Below, piece by piece: positions 11,070 to 21,312 of a DNA stretch of 64,000 bases (positions are counted from its first letter, which is position 1; each line of letters starts with the position of its first letter). The position numbers and the translations under genes were made by a program. The notes under the pieces were generated by a model. That model was not told the origin of the DNA and did no database searches. It saw nothing but the letters and a program-made list of their open reading frames with translations. Source of the DNA: Guadua angustifolia (taxonomy: Eukaryota; Streptophyta; Magnoliopsida; Poales; Poaceae); contig CM070503.1 of assembly GCA_036346375.1 (NCBI GenBank), positions 5,208,001-5,272,000 of the forward strand. Direction: 5' to 3'.

Positions 11070-12464
11070 AATAGGTGAATTGCACTTAATGTTCGCTGAT
11101 GTCAAATGGCATTTACTCCAACCGGCTAACAGTTGATTCCTATATTTCAAAGGAAAAATGGTAATTAACGTCTAAGATGAATCCTGGCAATCTTAGAAAT
11201 TGGGGAATAGAACACGAGGTCTGTCCATACATCATTAAAAAAATAGGAATTGCTAAGTGGCACTTGAGTGTTTTTTTTGTTTAGGAACACTCTTTTTTAT
11301 GTATGGAGTACTCAAATGTGATGAGAGAAGGCAAATTGATTTCATCAATTGGATCTAGATCTAAAGGCTCAAAATTTAAGTACTGTGTAGCAAGAAAACA
11401 CTTAGATGCTCTCTAGACACAAAAAAAAATAACTGATTTTATACTACGAAATTATTATTTTTGACCGATTCACACTCTCCTCACTCCTACAAATCCAAGT
11501 CTCAACCTCCTTCTCTCAACTCTACACTGTTGCTCTGCCTCTACCCACTCTCACCGCCACCACGTTGCCTCGCTTGCATCATCTCCAACACCAGCGATGC
11601 CCTCCCATTCTTCCTCCTCCCACATTGTTTTAGCAACCTGTCTCTTCCTCCACTCTTGTCACTATCACTAGCTTCCTCTCCCCTGCCTCACCCTTCTTCC
11701 CTATGTTCGAGAGCTACCACTGCCAGATCCACAAACCCGCCACTCGCCGTCCACCTCCAATCCGTGATTGGCAATACCACCATCACCTATTCATTTCTCT
11801 ATAGTCGGCCCATGGTGAATCTTAACCCTAATCCGACGAACCTCTGCCTAAACCCACCGCTATCTTTGCTGGAGAAGACAACGTCACTAGTAGGAGCACG
11901 AATTTTGAAGAAAATCACAAGGTTAGAAATTTGAATGATTAAAAAAAAATCATATGTATGATGTATAGCAATTCTGTAGAACAAGAAGAAATGCTTCTGC
12001 CCCTTCAACCATCAAGAATGACTGTGGAATAACTCACCGTCAATATCAATTCAGGTCGCGAGGACGGTGAGCATTGGAGTACTTGATAAAAAAAACATTG
12101 GAGTGTAGATTTAAATTTGTACTAGGCGATTTGAATCGAAGCCTGAATAGCGAATACCAACTGTTCTCGGGTCCGTACTGTTCGGCCACGAAAAATGAAT
12201 GGCCGATTCCAGTAGTTACCTCGATCAAGCGTACTCCCAATTTACGCCGCATATCCTACCCGCGTACTCTCAAGTTAGATCGCGAGTCTTGCGCGCGATC
12301 ACAATGAACGGCCGATGCGTACTCCAACAAAGAATCCAACGGCTTAAGTACCCCAACCAACTCTACAAACAAGTACAATACCACGCTGCAACAAAAAAAA
12401 AAAAACCCGATTCCGGCGCCGCCATCCACCACTTCGCCGAAACCTCCAACCCTAGGCTCCGGCG
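11070..12464. other. Intergenic; upstream region of the GeBP gene
   Basis: No gene is supported. 11461-11800 is a pyrimidine-rich tract (many TCC/CTC) that gives a low-complexity open frame of 157 codons with no recognisable domain. 12032-12071 has a 9-bp inverted repeat CTCACCGTC...GACGGTGAG. An A-rich run at about 12391-12404 precedes the presumed 5' leader of the next gene. No TATA box could be chosen with confidence. Confidence 0.5.
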
Positions 12465-13437
12465 ATGGCCCCGCTGCCGCCGCAGCCGCAGCCGCCGCCT
12501 GCTTCCTCCGAGGAGACCACCTCCGGCTCGGACTTCGACGAGTCGGAGGAGGAAGAGGTCGCCCCCGCGTCGCCCACCCCAACCTCCAAGAACCCGCCCC
12601 CGCCGCTGCAGAAGGGCGACGAATGCGAGACCTCCGACGACGAGGAGGAGGACGAGGAGCCCACCCACGTGAACCCCCTCCGCCCCCATGAACCGGCCGC
12701 TTCCCCCGCAGAAGGGCGAGGAATCCGACTCCTCCGGCGAGGACGAAGAGGAGGGGGGCGAGTCGTCCGAGTCCGACTCTGACAAGGCGCCGCCGCCGAA
12801 GCCTGCTCCAAAGCAGGAGGTGGAGGGGAAGGACCTGAAGCCCTTGTCGTCGAGCGAGGCCAAGAAGCCGGCCGCGCCCTTCCACCACACCTGGTCGACC
12901 GACGACGAGGTCCGCATCCTCGAGGCCCTCGATGCGCACCGCCGTGAGCACGGCGCGCTGCCGCAGCCCGACGCGCTGGTCGCAGCCCTTGCCGGTAGCC
13001 TCGACAACCGTGGCTACAGTCGCAAGGAGCTCCAGGGGAAGGTCCAGCACCTGAAGCGCCGGTACGACACCGCCGCCAAGAAGGGCGAACTCCCAAGCAA
13101 GGACCACGACCGCCGGCTCTTCAACCTCTCGAAGAGCGTCTGGGGCGGCGACAAGGCAGCAGACACCGCCGCCGTAGCCGCGAAGGCGAACGGCAGCGCG
13201 CGGAGGGAGTTCCGTGAGATGTGCGAGCTGTACCCATACCTCGCGGAGGAGGTGAGGGCGCTGGAGATGGCGCAGCCGGGCCTGTTCAAGAGGGAGTTCG
13301 GGAGGATCGACGACGACAAGGCGCGCGCGCTGGATGTGCAGATCAAGAAGCAGAGGCTGGTGCAGATGAAGGTGGAGCTACGCCGCGGCGACCTGACCAA
13401 GGAGGTGACCAAGGCGCTCATGGAGCTGGTCGAGTGA
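12465..13437 (+). CDS. GeBP/STOREKEEPER-type transcription factor with frame break
   Basis: Single-exon, GC-rich gene. The frame from ATG 12688 to TGA 13437 (249 aa) contains an acidic Ser/Glu stretch (residues 11-33), then the GeBP DNA-binding domain (DUF573) at about residues 65-160, with HTWSTDDEVRILEALDAH, YSRKELQGKVQHLKRRYD and NLSKSVWG, and a C-terminal region with ELYPYLAEEVR and a final Lys/Leu-rich helix. These plant-specific nuclear proteins regulate cytokinin and defence-related genes. Upstream, ATG 12465 has an excellent context (GGCGATGGC) and opens a second acidic stretch in another phase that runs over the same region. The two phases meet in the C-rich run 12673-12687, where the downstream phase has a TGA at 12670-12672. 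So either translation starts at 12688, or a one-base indel (mutation or sequencing error) broke a longer protein. Family call is secure; the true N-terminus is not. Confidence 0.8.
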
Positions 13438-14521
13438 TGGTGGTGGACTGAGCTGAGCTGAACAGCAGCTAGGTATTCCTTTCCATGGCGTTTTAAGTGT
13501 AACGGTGATTACGCGCCAATTGTATCGTCTTCAGGAGCGCAGTAGCAAGGGATGCTAATCCTGCAGATTGCGGCATCTTGATGGTGTTGAATGTTTTGTG
13601 TGATGAGCATGGTGATGCTTGGAGTCGATACTCATTTCATCAAATTGTGCGAGGATAGGAAATGCTTGGAGGATTTTGCAGTTTCAGCAAGTTTGTTATG
13701 TTCTGAACTTTGACAGCTCGTTTATGTAGACTCACTAGATCTCTGTACTGTTTCAGTTCTGGTCAGAGTAACTCTGAAATACACTGATGAGAATTAGATC
13801 GTTTCAGCCCGCGATAAATCACACTCCGACCTCGTCAAACCTGCCTTGGTTAGTCGTGGTTTATTTGTCCTCGCCGGAGGTCACCACCCCTTGTACGATC
13901 TGTGGCCATCGCTAAACGTCAGTGACGGTGGTGATTTTGCCTTCGATTATTCCACGATAACAACGGAACTTCATCCTATCATAATAATACACCCACAAAC
14001 CCGCTTGTCTTGTGTAGCCCACGAAACAACCCAGCACGTCTCCATCTGCTCACGGTTGGTTCAGGACGCGTCCGTCCGTCCGTCCGTCTACGAAAGTTGC
14101 CCACTTCTTTCACCGCTTCCGGATGCTTGTTTACGCAGCAGGATCGGTCCGGTCTCAATTCGAGAGTTCTGGCCCGATCATGCAGTCGACTGCTAGGATT
14201 AAATCCCGAATTTAAACCGTCCATCTCTTGATTTGAGGTGCCTTCCGTCCATCGGAATTGGGATCTCCAGCGTGTGCCGTCGTTGGTGTGTGCTTGTGCC
14301 GCCGCTCGGTCTTCCGTCCGTTCCCCGACGTGGTGTCGTCCCACCCATACACGGTACACCCTTCTACTGCTACATAACCCAATTCCCTCGCGCTCCCTCC
14401 CACACACGTCATACATCCCACCACCACCACCACCATCCGCCCCGCGCCGTCTGCAATTATTCACACCCAGACGCCGCCGCCTCGTCTCCCCGCTCCACTG
14501 CCTCCACCTCCTCCTTCCCCC
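13438..14521. other. GeBP 3' region and COP1 promoter/5' leader
   Basis: Non-coding. The first 350 bp are AT-richer and probably contain the GeBP 3' UTR. The part from about 14250 becomes pyrimidine- and C-rich with a CCA repeat at about 14407-14428, typical of a grass 5' leader. Long minus-strand open frames here (for example 14794-13979) are by-products of GC-rich composition and have no domain. Confidence 0.5.
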
Positions 14522-17500
14522 ATGGGCGACTCCTCGGTGGCAGGCGCGCTCGTGCCGTCCGTGCCCAAGCCGGAGGCCGCGCCGTCCGGGGACGCTTCCA
14601 CGGCGGCCGCCCAGGCGGCGGCGCTGGCGGAAGAGGCGGGGACGGTGGCGTGCGAGGCGGCGTCGGGCGGGGAGGCGGCTTCGCCCGATAGGGACCTCCT
14701 CTGCCCGATCTGCATGGCGGTCATCAAGGACGCCTTCCTCACCGCCTGCGGCCACAGCTTCTGCTACATGTGCATCGTCACGCACCTCAGTCACAAGAGC
14801 GACTGCCCCTGCTGCGGCAACTACCTCACCAAGGCGCAGCTCTACCCAAACTTCCTCCTCGACAAGGTTCCTTGCTTGCTTCCCTTTCCTTTAGTCACTT
14901 TCCCGAGGCCTCCAGACCTCGACTTCATGTGCTACCAATTGGCCGTGGCTGCGATGTTCTGGCGACCGATTGGGCTGCGTAGCGAGGTCTAGCTGTGGCA
15001 AAATAGTAGGATTTCTCGTACAATTTCGAAGTGTTAGTTTTTTGTTTTAATTCAAATGTCATTCGATGGTACTGTGAATAGAGGTGATTTCAACGAATGT
15101 GCATAATGTCCTTTCAGTAATCGTGGACTCCTATGTAAGTTATAAGTTTTTTCCCGCGAGCTAGTTCAACAGCATTAAAATCTGTGCTCCTGACTGCGGA
15201 TTCAACAGTATTAGTTTGTGGTAACTTCTGCAGGTATTAGGCATATGTGTCCTGGTTAACTAGTTAACTGTACAATACATTACACTGCAGTATATTTAGC
15301 TTTGTTCGGAGTTACTACTCCCTCCGGGTTTTTTATAAGGCGTATTTTGACTTTGCACAAGGATTAAGGTTGTCTTGAAATTGAGAAAGATATGAGAAAA
15401 AATGACTTAGATGTCCCCACTTAATTGTCTTGGAAGATGAAAGATATACTTTATGTGGATGGTAATGAATAAATGCATATGGATGAGAGAAAATAAATAG
15501 GGGTATAGAAGGAAAGGTCTCATTAAATCTACATGCAAGCCTTACATTTGTAAACAAGACCATTAAAAAAAAAGGCCTTATAAAAAAAGACGGAGGGAGT
15601 ACTTCTGTAATACTTGGGCATCACTTCTGGTTGTTCATGCCTGCTATGGAATTTGCCCATCGTGACATTCTTCTATAGTTCTGTTATAATATGATATGGT
15701 GTCGTTTTCTTGTAATATGGTTATCTTATATGCACATTTACTATGGTCATTACTGGAAGCTAGTGAGTTAGTAGCTCTGTCTGTGGCTTTGTGCTTATTG
15801 ATCACTTGAAACTGGCATTACAGAAAGGACTTGCTAAGTTTCTTATATTGCATGTATGCCTGCATAGGTCTTGAAGAAAATGTCAGCTCGCCAAATTGCA
15901 AAAACAGCATCACCGGTTGATCAATTTCGATATGTATTGCAACAGGTCAGTCACTCCACATTTGTTGCTTTGCAAGTGTACTATCTTTTGGCAGCTTCCA
16001 AAACGTAGATGTAAAATTCAGCCTGTTCAATGTTCCTTGTTGTATGCGGTTATGTACATTGTTGCTAGCACAGATATTCACTCGAATAGTGCTGTTTTTG
16101 CAACTTAGTTGTATCTCTTTAGGTTGCAACTATTCTTTATGGTGAACAAGCTTACCTCCTGCATCCACTATCCAACCGAAGTAACTACAATCCCTATCTA
16201 AGTGTCTGAACAAGCTGTGCTCTTGCATCCACTGTCGAATCTAGATAACCACTTTGTTGTACCCAGCATACACCGCTTTATTGCCCTTATGGCTGCATGC
16301 TCTCTATATTCCTCCTCACTGTTACAAGAATATGTTCAGATGATAAACCAAACATCGCAGAAGATGAATTCCCACTAACATGGAAAATTGGCATCTTTGT
16401 GAATGCGAATCTAGTAATGTAATTACAAATTTCCTGCCAATATGCCTTGCTGGTTCTGTGTTATCACTTACTAGTTACTAACAATTATATAAGTTGGTTA
16501 ATTTTAAAATTCTCCACGGGAGCATCATTTGTGATTGTGTATTTATTTTCATGCTGTGTATTGCACTTAGTTTTTAATGGTCTATCGATGGCATGTTTTG
16601 GAGTTTAACTCCTCTTTTTTACAGGGAAATGACATGGCAGTTAAAGAGCTAGATAGCCTCATGACTTTGATTGCTGAGAAGAAGCGGCAAATGGAACAAC
16701 AAGAATCGGAGACAAATATGCAAATACTGTTAGTCTTCTTGCACTGCCTTAGAAAGCAAAAGCTGGAAGAGTTGAACGAGGTTTGTCCTGATTATTTATA
16801 AAAATGTTCATGTTTTTGTCCCTTCATAGCATGCTAATAAAATTTTATGTTACTCTAAGTTTCTCAATCTAGCTAATTAGAAAAAAATGCTAATTGTTTT
16901 TTGTATCTCCTTTTCCCCCCTAAACTTTATTCTTGTTAATAGCGTTGGCCTCTTTTTACACAGATTCAAACTGACCTACAGTACATCAAAGAAGATATAA
17001 GCACTGTGGAGAGACATAGGTTAGAATTATATCGAACAAAAGAAAGGTACTCCATGAAGCTGCGCATGCTTTTGGATGATCCTGCTGCATCAAAAATGCG
17101 GCCCTCACCTATGGACAAACCTAGCAGTCTCTTTCTCCCCAACTCTCGGGCACCAATTAGTGCATCATGTCCAGGGGGTTTGCAGAATAAGAAGCTTGAT
17201 TTGAAAGCTCAAGCAAGCCATCAAGGATTTCAAAGGAGAGATGCTCTCACTTGCTTAGACCCTCCTAATTCCCCTATGCAATCGGGTAATGTTATTGCTC
17301 GGAAGAGGCGAGTTCAAGCACAGGTTTGTTTCTTCCTTTATACAATTTGTATTCTTCTAGGCACTATTTTTTCCCATTACACATGCTAAGTAGGCTCCAT
17401 ACTGCAAGAAGGTAGTAGGCTCCAGACTGCAAGAAGGTATATTGACAACATAGACTAGGGCATACTCTTTTTTCTTAGTTTGATGTTAAATGAAATGATG

Positions 17501-20405
17501 GGTGCTAATCCCCATGCCATTTTTTGCTGTCTAATTTTATGATAAATATTGCAGTTTAACGAGCTTCAAGAATATTATCTGCAAAGACGTCGTACTGGAG
17601 CACAGTCACGCAGGCAGGAGGAAAGAGACATACTTACGATAAATAAAGAAGGTTATCATGTAGGTCTTGAGGATTTCCAGGCCGTATTAACAACATTCAC
17701 TCGATACAGGTCTGCTGATTATCTGATCTTAGTAGCACAATATGCTCTTAGTTGTGTTTGTGATATTCATTAAGCTTATGATGCATTTTGTTCTGTCATG
17801 TATGCTCCAGTCGCCTACGTGTAATTGCGGAACTTAGACATGGAGATCTGTTTCACTCTGCAAACATTGTATCGAGGTGAGTAGTTTGAAAAATACACAC
17901 CCTCCATTCTGTAGCTCAATCTGAGCACAGTTTATTTCCTGTGTTTTCACATGTTATCGGCAGGTAGGGCGTTGCCGTAGACTCGTAGCAGAACCCTCTA
18001 GCCAATATTAGGGCAGGGGATAGAGGGGGTGAAGGTCTGTACTGCTTCTATTGATTGAGCTTTAAAAATGCTTGATTAGCAAACAAATCTACTGAGGATT
18101 TGATTGCTAATATTTACAGTGTATAACTAGGGACAAAACATGGCTCTTTTTAGTATGTGTCTGGTTTGTGGGTGTATAATTCAGCACATTCGTTTCCATG
18201 TCTAACAATAGTCCCGTATGTTTTCCATTCACCTACTTTACATGGAAATTGCCAACTGATATTCCTTAAGTGCAGTATCGAGTTTGATCGTGATGATGAA
18301 CTATTCGCTACTGCTGGAGTCTCGAAGCGCATTAAAATCTTTGAATTTTCAACAGTAAGTTTACTTCTTTCTGGACACATGTTGGCCATAACTATATGTA
18401 ATTTGATATTACTCCAGTTTGACTTATCTTATTTCTTAGGTTGCTAATGAGCCATCAGATGTGCATTGTCCAGTTGTTGAAATGGCTACTAGATCTAAAC
18501 TCAGCTGCCTTAGCTGGAACAAGTACTCGAAAAATGTTATAGCAAGCAGTGATTATGAGGGTATAGTAACTGTTTGGGATGTTCAAACCCGCCAGGTATC
18601 CTTGCTCTGTTCCACAGTTCATGTTGCAAAGTTATGTTATACTTCAAACTGAAACTTGTGGTATTTATGTATTGCTTCTTGCTAGAGCGTGATGGAGTAT
18701 GAGGAGCATGAGAAAAGAGCATGGAGTGTTGATTTTTCCCGTACAGAGCCATCAATGCTAGTATCTGGGAGTGATGATTGCAAGGTATTCGAGAAATGAA
18801 ATGGAGCAATTACTTTTGCTGTTCCCAAAAGGAAGAAAGTTTGGTGTTAATTCTCAAGAGTACCGCAAAGATAACTTAAAGATGTAGCAATCTAATGTGA
18901 CCTGTCTGGATGGGCGATACTAAGATTTTGTTTCTTTAGTTCTTCATATTTTTCTTGAGTTGTACATTTGTCTACCTTGGTGTGGCATCCCGGTCTCATT
19001 AATGCATGGATGAAACCCTCTAAATATTCTGTTGCACATATGCATTGCATTCTTATAGTGCTTTTGTAACAGCTAATAGAATCTACTGCTGTGTATGCTA
19101 GGTCAAAGTGTGGTGCACAAAACAAGAAGCAAGCGCCATCAATATTGATATGAAGGCAAATATTTGCTCCGTTAAATATAATCCTGGATCGAGCTACTAT
19201 GTTGCAGTATGTTGCTTCCATTTTCTTGCTTCATATCAAATAAATGATTTGTTTACTTACTAGATGTTAGAATATTTCAGGTTGGGTCTGCTGATCACCA
19301 TATTCATTATTTTGATTTACGAAATCCAAGTGCACCTGTCCATGTTTTTGGTGGGCACAAGAAAACTGTTTCTTATGTGAAGTTCTTATCTAACAACGAG
19401 CTTGCATCTGCGTCAACTGATAGCACATTACGATTATGGGATGTGAAGGAAAATTGCCCGGTATGTCTCATTGAGTTCATTCTTGCATTATCATAGTGAT
19501 GATATCCTTGCCTCTTGCGCTTGAGCAATTGTTACATAGGGAAAGAAGCTATATAGTATTGTAAAGTTTTTCCAATCCCCATGGGTCAAAATCAAAATGC
19601 TTCTGTGCTTCTATTGTCATGTTTGCTGTTAGAATAAGAAGTTTCAGATGATAGAACTTGTTTTCCTACAAATAATGATAAAAAAAATTAACAGTGACAA
19701 TTATAAACCAAGTATCAACTTCACAAGTTGACTTTTCTTGTAATATGAGGGTATTTTTCTTTCATATTTGCAATAGGCTCAGTGTGACCATTACTTCGTT
19801 GACCCTAATTTTGAGTTAACTGATATGTCAAGTGATTTTGGATCATAGTATGTGCTTTCACCTTTATCTCTTTCTTAGCCTATCTACAGGCTGTCTTGGT
19901 TCAGCTGTTACTTCCTGCTAGGCTTGAAAGAAAATGGTGCTAAAAAATAAATCATTGTTGCCCTTTTGGTTAAAATGATGATATTTTTCAGGTAAGGACA
20001 TTCAGAGGGCATAAGAATGAGAAGAACTTCGTTGGGCTGTCTGTGAATAACGAGTATATTGCTTGCGGGAGTGAAACAAATGAAGTTTTTGTTTACCACA
20101 AGGTAATTGCAAGTTTCTGCCTGCTCTTGTTCCCATTTCACTTTAATCATATGCTGTGATGCTGCTTAACCGTGCACGTATATCTTCTATGAATATTTCT
20201 TTCAGTCTAACTTCAAACAAATCCACACTAATTGCAGGCTATCTCAAAACCTGCTGCTAGCCATAGATTCGTATCCGACCTGGATGATGCCGATGATGAT
20301 CCTGGATCTTATTTCATTAGCGCTGTCTGCTGGAAGAGCGATAGCCCTACTATGTTGACTGCTAATAGTCAGGGGACCATTAAAGTTCTTGTGCTTGCTC
20401 CTTGA
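14522..20405 (+). CDS. COP1: COP1 E3 ubiquitin-protein ligase, 13 exons, 685 aa
   Basis: Exons read from GT/AG borders with phase kept: 14522-14866, 15868-15945, 16625-16780, 16964-17323, 17555-17709, 17811-17876, 18276-18354, 18440-18595, 18686-18784, 19102-19206, 19281-19460, 19992-20102, 20238-20405. They sum to 2058 nt, giving 685 aa and a TGA, the length I recall for rice COP1. Domains: RING finger from C61 (CPICMAVIKDAF...CPCCGNYL, about 61-101), coiled coil in exons 3-4 (about 145-215, MTLIAEKKRQMEQQESETN), a basic nuclear-localisation stretch RKRRVQAQ at the exon 4/5 border, and seven WD40 repeats in exons 7-13 (WDVQTRQ, LRLWDVKENCP). COP1 acts in the nucleus with SPA proteins and CUL4-DDB1 to ubiquitinate light-signalling factors such as HY5 in darkness. 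No stop, frameshift or missing zinc ligand was seen. Intron 1 carries a Stowaway MITE. Confidence 0.97.
15318..15599. mobile_element. Stowaway-type MITE in COP1 intron 1
   Basis: 282 bp with terminal inverted repeats CTCCCTCCG / CGGAGGGAG, flanked by TA at 15316-15317 and 15600-15601, the Tc1/mariner target duplication. Pairing continues inward (TTTTTTATAAGGC against GCCTTATAAAAAAA). No coding capacity. It lies inside a 1001-bp intron and does not touch splice sites. Confidence 0.9.
16144..16245. repeat. Partial tandem duplication, COP1 intron 2
   Basis: GAACAAGCTTACCTCCTGCA at 16144 and GAACAAGCTGTGCTCTTGCA at 16208 start a diverged duplication with a 64-bp period. No functional role is visible. 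Confidence 0.5.
17389..17438. repeat. 25-bp tandem duplication, COP1 intron 4
   Basis: Two adjacent copies (17389-17413 and 17414-17438) of a unit starting AGTAGGCTCCA and ending CAAGAAGGT differ at one base. A simple recent slippage product in the intron. Confidence 0.85.
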
Positions 20406-20794
20406 CGTGATCAAGGGCTTTCATGAGATTCATAGCTAGCTTGTATGTTTTATATATACAATTGTTTCCTTTTCGTGCCATTATACTCCCAAAGGGGGAG
20501 TGGAGCCATTATTGATCTCCAGCGTAGGGCGCAAAGTTTTGAAGGTAATCAGCTGACGTAGGGTTTCGAGGGCTCGGAATGTGCATAGTCATGATTCTGT
20601 TGTATAGGTGTAAAGCGTGAGAAATGAACCTTAATTAAACTCCAGCTTGTTTTCTACATGATGTTTATATTGGACTGTGGAAAAGGCACACTGAACTGAA
20701 TCCAGCAATTCATGTACTTACATTGGTTGATCACACTTCTTTCGACTTGATCAGGAGGGTGGATCAATCACTGGGTAGTAGTTTACCGAGGGGC
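20406..20794. other. COP1 3' UTR and flank
   Basis: AT-rich sequence downstream of the COP1 stop codon. It probably holds the 3' UTR and polyadenylation site; no clear AATAAA was chosen. It ends where the next LTR begins (TGTTACAGATCAG at 20795). Confidence 0.5.
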
Positions 20795-21217
20795 TGTTAC
20801 AGATCAGGTGATAGCGGCAGTGGCGCCAAGGGCGGGCTCTGGCGGGAATGGATGGTGAAGTCGGCAGCAAAGGCTATCATTATGGGGTATCGAAGGGCTC
20901 AGATTAGAAGGAAGTGAGGCGAGAACGAAGATCCACCGAGCATGATGTTAAACAGTAAATACGAAAAACACTTTAGTTGTCAAATGCAATTGTAATTGAA
21001 GTAACTGAGTTACAGAGTATGGGTGGGTAAATCGCAGTAGAGTGGGGTATATATACCTGTGTAAACGCAAACAGAAAGAGGATCTGGAATAGAAAAGAAT
21101 CTCCAGGCTTTGCCTTCTTCCCCAATCTTCTTCCTCTTCCTCTCTATTTTCTTGTGTTCTTCTCGGAAGCGCAGTAGCTCACGCATCGCCTGAACATCGA
21201 TGCAAAGGAGCGTGACA
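20795..21217 (+). repeat. 5' LTR of chromovirus
   Basis: Opens TGTTACAGATCAG and ends near CGTGACA. It is the direct-repeat partner of 27002-27437. Four bases after its end, TGGTATC (21221-21227) is a remnant of the initiator-Met tRNA primer-binding site. The right border is approximate within a few bases because the two copies diverge there. Confidence 0.85.
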
Positions 21218-21312
21218 AGTTGGTATCCCCAATTCCGGTTGGCTTGGCTTGGTGGCTGGTTAGCACGGCTCCTCCAAAGCCTTCCGTGCAAACTCGCTTC
21301 GTTTTGGATGCA

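Noticed and set aside
11226..11306. Short inverted repeat CCATACAT...ATGTATGG as a possible MITE
   Set aside because: Only eight paired bases plus poly-A/poly-T; no target duplication.
11461..11934. 157-codon frame rich in Ser/Pro/Leu
   Set aside because: Generated by a pyrimidine-rich tract; no conserved domain and no neighbouring exon or promoter evidence.
12256..13107. 283-codon minus-strand frame opposite the GeBP gene
   Set aside because: It mirrors a GC-rich coding exon, has no domain and is dominated by Arg/Gly/Ala runs; it is a compositional shadow.
13979..14794. 271-codon minus-strand frame over the COP1 leader and exon 1
   Set aside because: Arg/Gly-rich, no domain, overlaps a well-supported COP1 exon and promoter.
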